Source: Roseobacter sp. (GTDB lineage: Bacteria; Pseudomonadota; Alphaproteobacteria; Rhodobacterales; Rhodobacteraceae). Taken from it: DNA of 64,000 bases. The position numbers and the translations under genes are program-made. The DNA lies in NCBI GenBank assembly GCA_002731875.1, contig PCCY01000037.1, positions 62,001 through 126,000 of the forward strand, in the 5' to 3' direction. Shown here piece after piece: positions 56,455 to 64,000 of the stretch (its first letter is position 1; the number at the start of each line of letters is the position of its first letter). The notes under the pieces were generated by a model. That model saw only the letters and a program-made list of their open reading frames with translations. It did no database searches and had not been told where the DNA came from.

Positions 56455-57081
56455 TCAGTCCTTGAAGTTACGACTTCCTTTAAGTTGGTCCCACGCCCAC
56501 ACAACTTCCTGAAGCTGTTCTTCCTGGCTGCGGTCACCACCGTTCATGTCAGGGTGCAAAACCTTGATAAGCGCCTTATAGGCTTTGCGAACTTGGGTTT
56601 TGGTCCACGTGTCTTTCGCCTCCAGAATCTCGATGGCGCGGCGTTCTGTCGGGGGCAGGCGGCGCCCTGCGGCGGGACCTTTTCCAGGATTTTGCGTGGC
56701 ATTTTTACCAAGCACCTGGTGCGGATCCTCGATGCCCAATCTGGCCCACGCGCGGGCCTCTGGATCGCCCAGCGGTTTCGTGGTGCGTTCCCAGACTTTA
56801 TCCTTGGACATCTGCGCGTTTAATTCGGCTTCGGTAGTGCCATCGAAGAAATTCCATTTTAGGTTGTACTCGCGGACGTGCTGCTGGCAAAACCAGAAAT
56901 AGTCATCCAGTACGTCTGGCGCTTTGGGGGCTCTGTATTTGCCGGGCTCTTGGCAGCCCTCGTGGGAGCATAGGCGCTGTGATGTCTCGGATGCACCGGA
57001 CATCCCCCGGCGACCGCGGGGGTTCTTCTTTTTGGAGGACGACACAGACATGTCGAATCCAAAGGGATCAGGCTTGGGCAT
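56455..57081 (-). CDS. J-domain protein with putative zinc-binding motif
   Basis: A 208-residue protein with a C-terminal J domain ('TKTQVRKAYKALIKVLHPDMNGG', HPD at 176-178), which should stimulate DnaK ATPase. The N-terminal region has 'CSHEGC', then 'FWFCQQHVREYNLKWNFF', a possible Cys/His metal site, followed by a family-specific helical stretch. The ATG at 57081 matches relatives beginning 'PKPDPFGFDMS'. It lies upstream of cobS on the same strand and is divergent from bolA, a layout common in the order. Confidence 0.9.
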   Translation of the reverse strand: MPKPDPFGFDMSVSSSKKKNPRGRRGMSGASETSQRLCSHEGCQEPGKYRAPKAPDVLDDYFWFCQQHVREYNLKWNFFDGTTEAELNAQMSKDKVWERTTKPLGDPEARAWARLGIEDPHQVLGKNATQNPGKGPAAGRRLPPTERRAIEILEAKDTWTKTQVRKAYKALIKVLHPDMNGGDRSQEEQLQEVVWAWDQLKGSRNFKD

Positions 57082-57155
57082 GATATGGACCTTTCCGACT
57101 CAGGCCGGTCAGTTTAGACCTTGCAGCGTGAGATTGAAGGGGGCTGGATTAAAAA

Positions 57156-57413
57156 ATGTCAGTGACACAAGAAATTGCCGATCGACTTGAAGACGCATTT
57201 AGCCCGACTGAACTGAATGTCATCGATGACAGCGAAAGCCATCGCGGCCACGCAGGACATCGCGAAGGCGGCGAGAGCCATTTCAACGTGAAGATTCGTT
57301 CGGCCCATTTCAAGGGCTTGAACCGGTTAGCACGACACCGTGCGGTGCACGATGCCCTGGGGCCCGACTTGATTGGCCGTATTCACGCATTGTCGCTTGA
57401 TTTAAGCACATAA
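57156..57413 (+). CDS. bolA: BolA family protein
   Basis: An 85-residue BolA-like protein with a type II KH-like fold: 'EIADRLEDAFSPTELNVIDDSESHRGHAGHREGGESHFNVKI' and 'NRLARHRAVHDALGPDL'. BolA proteins partner monothiol glutaredoxins through a [2Fe-2S] cluster, using the conserved C-terminal histidine (here in 'RIHAL') and a loop histidine. Divergent from the J-domain gene. Confidence 0.92.
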   Translation: MSVTQEIADRLEDAFSPTELNVIDDSESHRGHAGHREGGESHFNVKIRSAHFKGLNRLARHRAVHDALGPDLIGRIHALSLDLST

Positions 57414-57440
57414 ACCGCGTGATCCGGGCCAGTACCCGGA

Positions 57441-57992
57441 TCAACGATGGGTATCGGGGTCGTCGGAAGTATCGGTCTTTGCCGCTGGGGTCGGGGACGC
57501 CGACGCGCCGCTATCATCTTGGGAAAGCGTACGGCCGGGTTTGCGCCGGGAGGCCAAGGCATTCAGCATCTGTGGTGGTGTATCCACATCATCGGCATTG
57601 TCATCGTCATGCTCATCATCAAATAGCCCGTCAAAAGGGGCAACAGCCTTCGCAGGCATGCGAACAGGGGCCGGAGGCTCACGCCGTGTCACCGCCGGCT
57701 CAGGGGGGATATCAGAGGGTGCAGGAAGCAATTCAGGCTGGAATGCTGCCGCTTCGGTTTCTCTAAGGCGGCGGAACACCAGAATATTTCGCCACTCTTT
57801 GGTGGTGCCGGTCAGTCCAGCACGCTCGATCGACGGTAAGGTTTCCGCCCGAAGATATTCCCATCCATAACCTGAAAGTCCGTTCATCAGCTCTTGGATC
57901 GCATGGGAAAATCTGGCCTCTGCCCCCTTCACGTTCTTGCCTTTGAGGCCTTTGGTCGGGGCAGGTACGACTTTATATTCGTAACGGGGCAT
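57441..57992 (-). CDS. DUF4177 domain protein with disordered acidic tail
   Basis: A 183-residue protein. The N-terminal 75 residues ('MPRYEYKVVPAP', 'LMNGLSGYGWEYLRAETLP', 'WRNILVFRR') match the DUF4177 pattern, a small beta-rich domain of unknown function. The rest is Pro-, Asp- and Ser-rich and probably disordered. It converges on bolA with a 27-nt gap. Confidence 0.8.
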   Translation of the reverse strand: MPRYEYKVVPAPTKGLKGKNVKGAEARFSHAIQELMNGLSGYGWEYLRAETLPSIERAGLTGTTKEWRNILVFRRLRETEAAAFQPELLPAPSDIPPEPAVTRREPPAPVRMPAKAVAPFDGLFDDEHDDDNADDVDTPPQMLNALASRRKPGRTLSQDDSGASASPTPAAKTDTSDDPDTHR

Positions 57993-58083
57993 CTAAGCGC
58001 TTTCGGATTAGTCGGGTCAAGTTAGCAATCTATGGTAACCGGGGAAAGCTTTACAGCCCCAAAACCGGTATCGCCGATCCGAC

Positions 58084-58551
58084 TTAGCGTTTTAACCCGA
58101 TTTTACGGCCGGCACGATCCGGAAATGGCAGGCTGGCGTGGGCTGATTTCATCGCTTCAAGCTGATCAAGAATTGAAGCGGGCATCGGTGCGACGCGGGG
58201 ACCCGATTGGTCGACATGCAGTGTCAGGGCCTCGCCGGTGGCAGCCAGCCACCCATCTTCGTGCCAAAGCTCTACAAAGCTGTGAAAGCGCTTCTCGTCA
58301 AAGTCGAGTAACTGAAAAGTACAGTAGGTTGATGCCCCTTCGTGAAGCTCGCGAACATAGCATATATGAAACTCTGCCACGTAGGTGGTGCAGCCCTGTT
58401 TCTGATACTCCGGCCCAAATCCGATTTTGGCATAGGCGTCATCGACGGCATTATCCATCAGCACAGAATAATATGCCATGTTCAGGTGACCGTTGAAATC
58501 GATCCATTCGGGTTTCACGACACGGGGGGAAGACCGAAAAGGGGTGTTCAT
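58084..58551 (-). CDS. Hot-dog fold thioesterase-like protein
   Basis: A 155-residue single hot-dog domain. 'VKPEWIDFNGHLNMAYYSVLMDNAVDDAY' carries the Asp-x-x-x-His-x-N motif of 4-hydroxybenzoyl-CoA-type thioesterases, with the catalytic aspartate in DFNGH. The acyl-CoA substrate is not predictable. It lies 74 nt downstream of the gatB stop on the other side of a short spacer but on the same strand, so co-transcription with gatB is possible. Confidence 0.85.
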   Translation of the reverse strand: MNTPFRSSPRVVKPEWIDFNGHLNMAYYSVLMDNAVDDAYAKIGFGPEYQKQGCTTYVAEFHICYVRELHEGASTYCTFQLLDFDEKRFHSFVELWHEDGWLAATGEALTLHVDQSGPRVAPMPASILDQLEAMKSAHASLPFPDRAGRKIGLKR

Positions 58552-58625
58552 ATCGGGTGAACCTTTACCAGAGGGGCTGCGTAGGAAAAATGGGTCGGGC
58601 GCGTGCAGCGTCCCGCCCCAACAGG

Positions 58626-60137
58626 TCAGCTGTTCAGCTTTTTCGCGACGATTTCGTTAACGGCCTTGGGATTCGCCTTGCCGCCAGTGGCTTTCATGGT
58701 CTGCCCGACGAACCAGCCCGCCAGTTTTGGATTCTCGCGCGCTTTTGCGACCTGATCGGGGTTCGCGGCGATGATCTCGTCCACGGCGGCCTCGATCGCG
58801 CTGGTGTCTGTGACCTGCTTCATCCCGCGCTCTTCAACGATCACGGCAGGATCACCACCTTCGGTATAGACGATTTCAAACAGGTCCTTGGCGATCTTGC
58901 CCGAGATCGCATCCGAGGCGATCAGGTCAATCACGCCGCCCAGTTGCGCCGGGGTCACGGGGCTGTCGGTGATGGCTTTCTCGTCTTTCTTGAGGCGGCC
59001 AAACAGTTCGTTGATGACCCAGTTCGCCGCCATCTTGCCATCACGACCCTGCGCGGTTGCTTCAAAATACCCTGCGCTGTCGAGATCCGAGGTCAACACC
59101 GAGGCGTCATAATCGCTCAGGCCGAAGTCTTTGATGAAACGTGCTTTCTTGGCGTCAGGCAATTCGGGCAGGTTGGCTTCTATCTGGTCGACCCACGCCT
59201 GTTCAATAACCAGCGGCAGCAGATCGGGGTCCGGAAAATAGCGGTAGTCGTGCGCCTCTTCCTTGGAGCGCATCGACCGGGTTTCCTGCTTGTCCGGGTC
59301 GAACAGCCGGGTTTCCTGCACGACCTCTCCTCCGCTTTCGACAATTGCAATCTGGCGTTTGGCCTCAACTTCGATCGCTTGCTGGATGAACCGCATCGAG
59401 TTCATGTTCTTAATCTCGCAGCGGGTCCCCAGATGGCTGAAATCCTGGGTGGCTTGATATTTTTCGTACTGGCCGGGCAGACAGATCGACACGTTCACAT
59501 CGGCGCGCATGGCACCGGACTGCATGTCCCCGTTGCAGGTGCCCAGATAGCGCAGAATCTGGCGCAGTTTCGTTAGGTAAGCAGCGGCCTCTTCGGGGCC
59601 GCGGATGTCGGGGCGGCTCACGATCTCCATCAGGGCGACGCCGGTGCGGTTAAGATCCACGAAAGACATGTTCGGGTCCATATCGTGGATCGATTTGCCC
59701 GCGTCCTGTTCAAGGTGGATACGTTCAACACGCACCAGCCGTGCCGTACCGTCGCCCAGTTCGACCAACACTTCGCCTTCGCCGACAATTGGGTGATAAA
59801 GCTGCGAAATCTGATAGCCTTGCGGCAAATCGGGATAAAAGTAATTCTTGCGGTCAAACGCGCTTTCAAGGTTGATCTCGGCCTTGAGACCCAGCCCGGT
59901 GCGCACGGCTTGTTCAACACAAAATTCGTTTATCGTCGGCAACATGCCGGGCATGGCCGCGTCGACAAAGGACACGTTGCTGTTGGGTTCGGCACCGAAC
60001 TTGGTCGACGCGGCTGAGAAAAGCTTGGCGTTCGACAAAACCTGCGCATGGACTTCCATACCGATGACCAGTTCCCAGTCATGTTTGGCACCGGCAATGG
60101 TGCGCACTTTCGGGGTATCATAGGTCAGGTCAAGCAT
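58626..60137 (-). CDS. gatB: Asp-tRNA(Asn)/Glu-tRNA(Gln) amidotransferase subunit B
   Basis: GatB activates the side-chain carboxylate of mischarged Glu-tRNA(Gln) or Asp-tRNA(Asn) with ATP and amidates it with ammonia from GatA. The 503-residue protein has '[10 protein letters not shown]', '[13 protein letters not shown]', '[14 protein letters not shown]', '[13 protein letters not shown]', '[11 protein letters not shown]', and the YqeY-like tail ('[26 protein letters not shown]'). gatA and gatC are not in the window. Confidence 0.97.
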   Translation of the reverse strand: MLDLTYDTPKVRTIAGAKHDWELVIGMEVHAQVLSNAKLFSAASTKFGAEPNSNVSFVDAAMPGMLPTINEFCVEQAVRTGLGLKAEINLESAFDRKNYFYPDLPQGYQISQLYHPIVGEGEVLVELGDGTARLVRVERIHLEQDAGKSIHDMDPNMSFVDLNRTGVALMEIVSRPDIRGPEEAAAYLTKLRQILRYLGTCNGDMQSGAMRADVNVSICLPGQYEKYQATQDFSHLGTRCEIKNMNSMRFIQQAIEVEAKRQIAIVESGGEVVQETRLFDPDKQETRSMRSKEEAHDYRYFPDPDLLPLVIEQAWVDQIEANLPELPDAKKARFIKDFGLSDYDASVLTSDLDSAGYFEATAQGRDGKMAANWVINELFGRLKKDEKAITDSPVTPAQLGGVIDLIASDAISGKIAKDLFEIVYTEGGDPAVIVEERGMKQVTDTSAIEAAVDEIIAANPDQVAKARENPKLAGWFVGQTMKATGGKANPKAVNEIVAKKLNS

Positions 60138-60309
60138 CGGGGCACCTTTGGCGTCTGGAATGTAACGCCTTGGTCATAAGACAGGGGGCGAGGTGCTGCA
60201 AGAGGGGGCAGACCGGCATCCGGGTGCCAATCTGGTACAGCGGCAGGGGCGGCGCGCGCGGGCCTAGCAGGTGTCGTCGTTGCCCGAAGACAAAGGCCGG
60301 GGCCGGGTC

Positions 60310-61617
60310 TCACGTCGCGATGGCGCGGGGGCCTTCTGGGGTAAAGACAATGCTGTTTCCGGCGGCGATTTCGGATTTGAACAGGTTCGCCATGATCCGC
60401 AGCGCATCGTCGCGCCCCGACGCGGCGAATTTTTGTGGTGACCGGATGTGCAGATTGTTATCAAATCCATGTGCCGCATGGGCCCAGATCATCGGATGTA
60501 ATTCGGTGATATGTTCTCGGACGATCCATTCGGTGCAATCAGCAATCTGGCGACGAATGTGATCGGCCTGTTCGTTTTCCGATACACCCTGACCCATGGT
60601 ATTCGCGCAGTATGCAGCCAACAGGTTTGCCGTGTGCGGGGTCGGGCAGCGTGTCAGGATATCACGCAGACCATCGATAAAGAATGGCAGGTCAAGATTG
60701 GCACACGCCACATCGTCGTTCGATATGGCGTCGAACTGGACCCATGTATATCCACCCGCCCCCCAGATGTGTTCGGTACGGGCCGCGGTGCGGCGGGCTT
60801 CGAGTTCGAGCTGATCATAACTGCCGAACCAACGCGGCAAAAGATGACTGCCCATGGCCCGCATGGGGCGCGGATTATGTTGGTTGAGATCAATCAGCCG
60901 TTCGTACTGGTCTGCGATCTTGTGCGTCTTGCCACCGGCTCCGGTCACCTGCGCACAATGGGTCGCGACGACCAGAGGGCTGGTCGGGAAACGGTCTATA
61001 AAAGGCGCGATGATGTCATACGCGCGCTCGAAATGAGCGTTGAAGGCTTCGAGGTTGCGCAGGGGAATTTCATCGTCGCAAGCTGTGCCGCGCCAAGCCC
61101 AGCCGATGTCGATGTGGGTTTGGGCGACGATGCAGGCGATGACATGATTGTCAGCGTTTTCGGCAAGAACGTGCTCGAAATCTTCGATACCGTTCAACAG
61201 TTCCTTGGCGACACCTGTTTCAATTTCCGAGATCACGTGTTCCGCCGCAAGCACGACATCGGCCCGGACACCAAAGGCGATGAGTTCGGCCACAGACATG
61301 AACCCCGGCGTCAATGTATTGGCGGCGTCCGCGTTTTCGATGGCGCGTGTCAGGCCCTGCCAGTTCTCTTGCCGTACAAGACGCTGGCCCAATTGCTGAT
61401 TGTCATCGCGCAGCTTTTCTTCGGCTGTGGGGTCGGGGCATTCGATGCGCAGGCTGGCATGCAGGTGCGACGGGACTGCCCCACGGGTGATGCGGTTCTG
61501 GCGTTTTGTCTTGGCGATCTTTTCGGCGAGCGCCAATATTGACGGCGGCGGCGGGGTTGCGTCGTGCACAGTCGTCGGGGAATCTTTGCGTTTGAAAAGC
61601 TTTTTGATTTGCAGCAT
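60310..61617 (-). CDS. Unrecognised 435-residue protein, possibly repeat-helical
   Basis: I do not recognise this protein. It is largely helical and rich in Trp, His and Ala, without a signal peptide or membrane segment. Notable stretches are 'VIACIVAQTHIDIGWAWRG', 'MRAMGSHLLPRWFGSYDQLELEARRTA' and 'VQFDAI'. The 'LPRWFGS' phrase and helical periodicity recall TPR-like proteins of the DUF4034 type, but that is a weak resemblance. It starts at an ATG at 61617 and ends 173 nt before gatB on the same strand. Confidence 0.7.
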   Translation of the reverse strand: MLQIKKLFKRKDSPTTVHDATPPPPSILALAEKIAKTKRQNRITRGAVPSHLHASLRIECPDPTAEEKLRDDNQQLGQRLVRQENWQGLTRAIENADAANTLTPGFMSVAELIAFGVRADVVLAAEHVISEIETGVAKELLNGIEDFEHVLAENADNHVIACIVAQTHIDIGWAWRGTACDDEIPLRNLEAFNAHFERAYDIIAPFIDRFPTSPLVVATHCAQVTGAGGKTHKIADQYERLIDLNQHNPRPMRAMGSHLLPRWFGSYDQLELEARRTAARTEHIWGAGGYTWVQFDAISNDDVACANLDLPFFIDGLRDILTRCPTPHTANLLAAYCANTMGQGVSENEQADHIRRQIADCTEWIVREHITELHPMIWAHAAHGFDNNLHIRSPQKFAASGRDDALRIMANLFKSEIAAGNSIVFTPEGPRAIAT

Positions 61618-61817
61618 TGTTTGTCCAGTTAATCAGTAACTCGCCTACTGCTGTCAAACTGGCCCGCCATTTGGGCACCAAGATGGCGCTGCTGCGGTGG
61701 GTGTAGGATAATTTTAGCTCGGGGCAGAGCGTTTGAGGCCAAAATCAGTCGTATTGTTCAATAAAGAGCAACTGTGGCGATCAAGATGCCGTTTTGTTGT
61801 TGGCCAACCAGGGTGAA

Positions 61818-62642
61818 ATGATCGTTATGGATTTAACAGACTGGGGCAGCGCCGTTTTGCGCACGGCTAGAATCGCGCTGGTTGTAAGCGGATTGATCGC
61901 AGCAACCCAGGGGGTGGCCGAGCAGGCCGGCCCGTTGCCTCCCACGCTTGGCATGGATGGTGTCAGGCCCCCGACAGGGCGGACCCTTGCTGCGCCGATG
62001 GTGCCTGATCTGGTGCCACCGGGGGCACCCAAGATCCCCCCGGTACCAGCTATATCGCTGGCGTTGCCACCCTCGATTCAGGTTGTATCGCCTCCTGCGC
62101 GGTCACCAAATTTGCCCCGGACCCGGTGGCAACACCGGCGGGGAAACGCAATGTGGACACGCACGGCTTTGTCCGCTCTCAAAACCCATGGCAAGCCCCT
62201 GGTCGATATCGTACCTGCCGACATCACGGATTGGTGTCCGGCTTATCCGACGGCCAGCGAAGCAGATCGCCGCGCGTTTTGGGTCGGGTTTCTGTCAGCG
62301 TTGGCCAAACACGAAAGCACCTATAAAGCACGCGCTGTCGGCGGCGGTGGGTTGTGGTACGGATTGCTGCAAATTCTGCCCGCGACGGCACGGGGGTACA
62401 AGTGTAACGCGGGAACGGGCGAAGATTTGCAAAACGGATCCGCGAACCTGAGCTGTGCGGTGCGCATCATGGCGACCACGGTTCCGCGCGATGGCGTGAT
62501 CTATGGCAAGGGCGGGCGCGGCGTCGCAGCCGACTGGGGACCGATGCGCAGCCCTGCAAAACGTATGGACATGTCACGTTGGCTAAAGCGGCAATCTTAC
62601 TGCAAGCCTCTGGATGCAACACGACCCAAGGCACGGCCCTAG
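61818..62642 (+). CDS. Secreted lytic transglycosylase (SLT domain)
   Basis: A 274-residue periplasmic protein. A signal peptide (about residues 15-36, 'IALVVSGLIAATQGVAEQA') is followed by a Pro-rich linker (39-105) and a lysozyme-like SLT domain. Catalytic E166 is in 'AKHESTYKARA', then 'GLLQILPATARGYKC'. Such enzymes cleave glycan strands to 1,6-anhydro products. The ATG at 61818 has AGGGTG upstream; an ATG three codons later is also possible. Conserved cysteines (C140, the one in 'YKCNAG', and two later) could form disulfides. Confidence 0.85.
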   Translation: MIVMDLTDWGSAVLRTARIALVVSGLIAATQGVAEQAGPLPPTLGMDGVRPPTGRTLAAPMVPDLVPPGAPKIPPVPAISLALPPSIQVVSPPARSPNLPRTRWQHRRGNAMWTRTALSALKTHGKPLVDIVPADITDWCPAYPTASEADRRAFWVGFLSALAKHESTYKARAVGGGGLWYGLLQILPATARGYKCNAGTGEDLQNGSANLSCAVRIMATTVPRDGVIYGKGGRGVAADWGPMRSPAKRMDMSRWLKRQSYCKPLDATRPKARP

Positions 62643-62685
62643 GGTTTCCGGCGCTGGTTGGCAAGGCGCAACGACCCCCAGGCAA

Positions 62686-63120
62686 TCACTGCCTGAGGCT
62701 GAAATGATGCCTTTCGGTTTTGATGTCGTTCGCGTTCAACTGCGCTTCAAGCGCTTGATGGGGCGGTGTCGCTTCGTATGGAATGCGAAGCTTGCGACCG
62801 GATCGCAATACCACGGTTGCGCGAACAGAAAAATCCAGTCGTGTATCCAGCCGCACCCGGCTGATCTCAGTAACCGCCACCCGCGCCGTCCGGATACCGC
62901 TGTGCCAGCCCAGCGTCGTGGGTGTCAGCGTCAGGCCCGCGGTCGGTGCCTTGATCTGATCCCACAGCGCGGGCACGGTGAACAGCGCCAGCACCCCAAG
63001 CAACAGCGGCGCGGCATCGAGCCAGAAATACGCCGCGATCAGCACCGCCCAGATTGCTGCCACAACGATCATCGTGCCGGGGTTGCGTCCTTGGCGCGAG
63101 TAACGAAATTCGTCGGTCAC
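62686..63120 (-). CDS. Small membrane protein with C-terminal beta-rich domain
   Basis: A 144-residue protein with two adjacent membrane segments (about 16-36 and 38-55). A cytoplasmic region follows ('LTLTPTTLGWHSGIRTARVAVTEISRVRLDTR'), which looks PH-like in pattern. No family is recognised with confidence. The GTG start at 63120 shares its G with the stop codon of the SDR gene (TAGTG), so translation is likely coupled to it. Confidence 0.65.
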   Translation of the reverse strand: MTDEFRYSRQGRNPGTMIVVAAIWAVLIAAYFWLDAAPLLLGVLALFTVPALWDQIKAPTAGLTLTPTTLGWHSGIRTARVAVTEISRVRLDTRLDFSVRATVVLRSGRKLRIPYEATPPHQALEAQLNANDIKTERHHFSLRQ

Positions 63121-63854
63121 TAACGCCCGCCGCTGACGTCCAAGGTGGTGCCGGTGATATAGCTGGCGGCATCGGACAACAGAAAGAGCGTCGCCTTCGC
63201 GACCTCTTCGGCCGAACCGACCCGTTGCATCGGAATGTTTTTCGACAGTTTTTGCGCCCGATCCGGCACACCGGCCTTGGCGTGGATTTCAGTGTCAATC
63301 AGGCCGGGGCGGATGGCGTTGACCCGCACGCCGGTTGCGGCAATTTCATTTGCAAGCCCCTTGGTAAAAGCGTCAATCGCCGCTTTGGAGGCCGCGTAAT
63401 CGACAAATTCATTGGCTGACCCCAGCCGCGCCGCAATCGACCCCATGTTGACGATACTCCCGCTGCCTTGCCTGGTCATCCGTGCCGCCGCCGCCTGCGC
63501 CACCATCATCGCTCCGATGACGTTGACGTCGAACATGCGTTTCAGCCGGGCGTGATCCATGTCCGCGACGGTCGCGACGGCGTCAACGATACCTGCATTG
63601 TTGATCAGCGCGTCGAGCCTTTTGAAATGGTGATCAACTTCGGCAAATATCCGGGCGACGTCATCGGGGACGGCGACATCGCCTTGGCAGATCAATGTAC
63701 GCGCGCCCTTGGTCTCGGCCTCGCGCGCGACAGCTTCGGCCCCGGCCTTGTCCGAGCGGTAATTCAGCGCAAGGTCATAGTCGGGTGCAGCCAGTTTGGC
63801 GCACGCGGCACCAATACCTGCCGAAGCGCCGGTGATAAGGAGGATAGGTCGCAT
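63120..63854 (-). CDS. Short-chain dehydrogenase/reductase (FabG-like SDR)
   Basis: A 244-residue classical SDR with the NAD(P)-binding 'TGASAGIG' (residues 8-15), 'NNAGI', the catalytic serine in 'IVNMGSIAA', 'YAASK' (Tyr and Lys of the active site) and 'RVNAIRPGLIDTEIHA'. Members reduce or oxidise diverse alcohols and ketones; the substrate is unknown. It lies 3 nt downstream of the pepN-like gene and is coupled to the small membrane protein gene. Confidence 0.9.
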   Translation of the reverse strand: MRPILLITGASAGIGAACAKLAAPDYDLALNYRSDKAGAEAVAREAETKGARTLICQGDVAVPDDVARIFAEVDHHFKRLDALINNAGIVDAVATVADMDHARLKRMFDVNVIGAMMVAQAAAARMTRQGSGSIVNMGSIAARLGSANEFVDYAASKAAIDAFTKGLANEIAATGVRVNAIRPGLIDTEIHAKAGVPDRAQKLSKNIPMQRVGSAEEVAKATLFLLSDAASYITGTTLDVSGGR

Positions 63855-63857
63855 AGG

Positions 63858-64000
63858 TCAGGCTCTCTGTATACGGGTTAACATTTCTGTAGTGTCGCGC
63901 GACAGATCCGGCTGCGCAAGAATACGATCGATTTCTGCCTTCATCAGCGCCTGACGATCAGCATCGTAACGCCGCCATGTCTGAAAAGCCGCGCACATCC
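63858..64000 (-). CDS. C-terminal end of an aminopeptidase N (PepN)-like protein (5' part beyond window)
   Basis: The last 46 residues run from the window edge to a TGA at 63858-63860. They read 'MCAAFQTWRRYDADRQALMK...RILAQPDLSRDTTEMLTRIQRA', which matches the C-terminal pattern of M1 aminopeptidase N ('WRRFD..RQ..M...L.RI...P.LS.D..E...+'). Identification rests on this short tail only. Confidence 0.55.
   Translation of the reverse strand, partial: MCAAFQTWRRYDADRQALMKAEIDRILAQPDLSRDTTEMLTRIQRA

Overview
The window reads as a chromosomal segment of an alphaproteobacterium of the order Rhodobacterales (Roseobacter-type). Supporting signs are a dcw cluster with a long sRNA-bearing leader upstream of mraZ (UpsM-like), a DUF1127 gene followed by CCUCCUCCC-loop hairpins (CcsR or 'cuckoo' sRNAs), two DUF2484-like genes between murC and murB, an alphaproteobacterial SOS box (GAAC-N7-GAAC), a CtrA box (TTAA-N7-TTAA) and the aerobic cobaltochelatase pair cobS/cobT. 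Content is mostly housekeeping. I saw no phage, insertion sequence, CRISPR array, rRNA or tRNA.

Layout. 1-10.8 kb: a truncated DMT transporter; ilvC divergent from two overlapping Lrp/AsnC regulators and a class V aminotransferase; a UbiH-type hydroxylase and a HAD nucleotidase; a GntR regulator; a membrane glycosyltransferase with an N-terminal MshEN (c-di-GMP-type) domain behind a perfect CtrA box; carA; yqeY; DUF2244. 10.8-19 kb: pyc, an FMN hydroxy-acid oxidase, a stand-alone PAS protein, and uvrD behind an SOS box. 19-22 kb: the sRNA-rich zone. It holds DUF1127 with four downstream cuckoo hairpins, a second ORF-less cuckoo unit sharing a 58-bp upstream block with the first, mrp, and a 1-kb gap with DnaA-like boxes, MraZ boxes and an UpsM-like leader ending in a strong terminator.

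22-49 kb: the division and cell-wall cluster mraZ-rsmH-ftsL-ftsI-murE-murF-mraY-(glsA)-murD-(BaiN-like)-(redoxin)-ftsW-murG-murC-three small membrane genes-murB-ddl-ftsQ-ftsA-ftsZ, then lpxC, bamD and recN. Many genes overlap by 4 nt (ATGA or GTGA), which suggests translational coupling. Two opposite-strand genes (glutaminase and a flavoprotein) interrupt the order. Tandem terminators close the ftsZ end.

49-64 kb: a ClC channel, DUF427, Xaa-Pro aminopeptidase, cobT, cobS and a J-domain protein on the minus strand, bolA, DUF4177, thioesterase, gatB, an unrecognised 435-residue protein, a secreted lytic transglycosylase, a small membrane protein, an SDR, and the 3' end of what looks like pepN.

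The strongest candidates for something new are the putative c-di-GMP-gated, CtrA-linked glycosyltransferase; the duplicated cuckoo-sRNA transcription units, one of which lacks the DUF1127 ORF; and the coupled trio of small membrane proteins inside the dcw cluster. All start sites, motifs and hairpins were read by eye; no database search was run.
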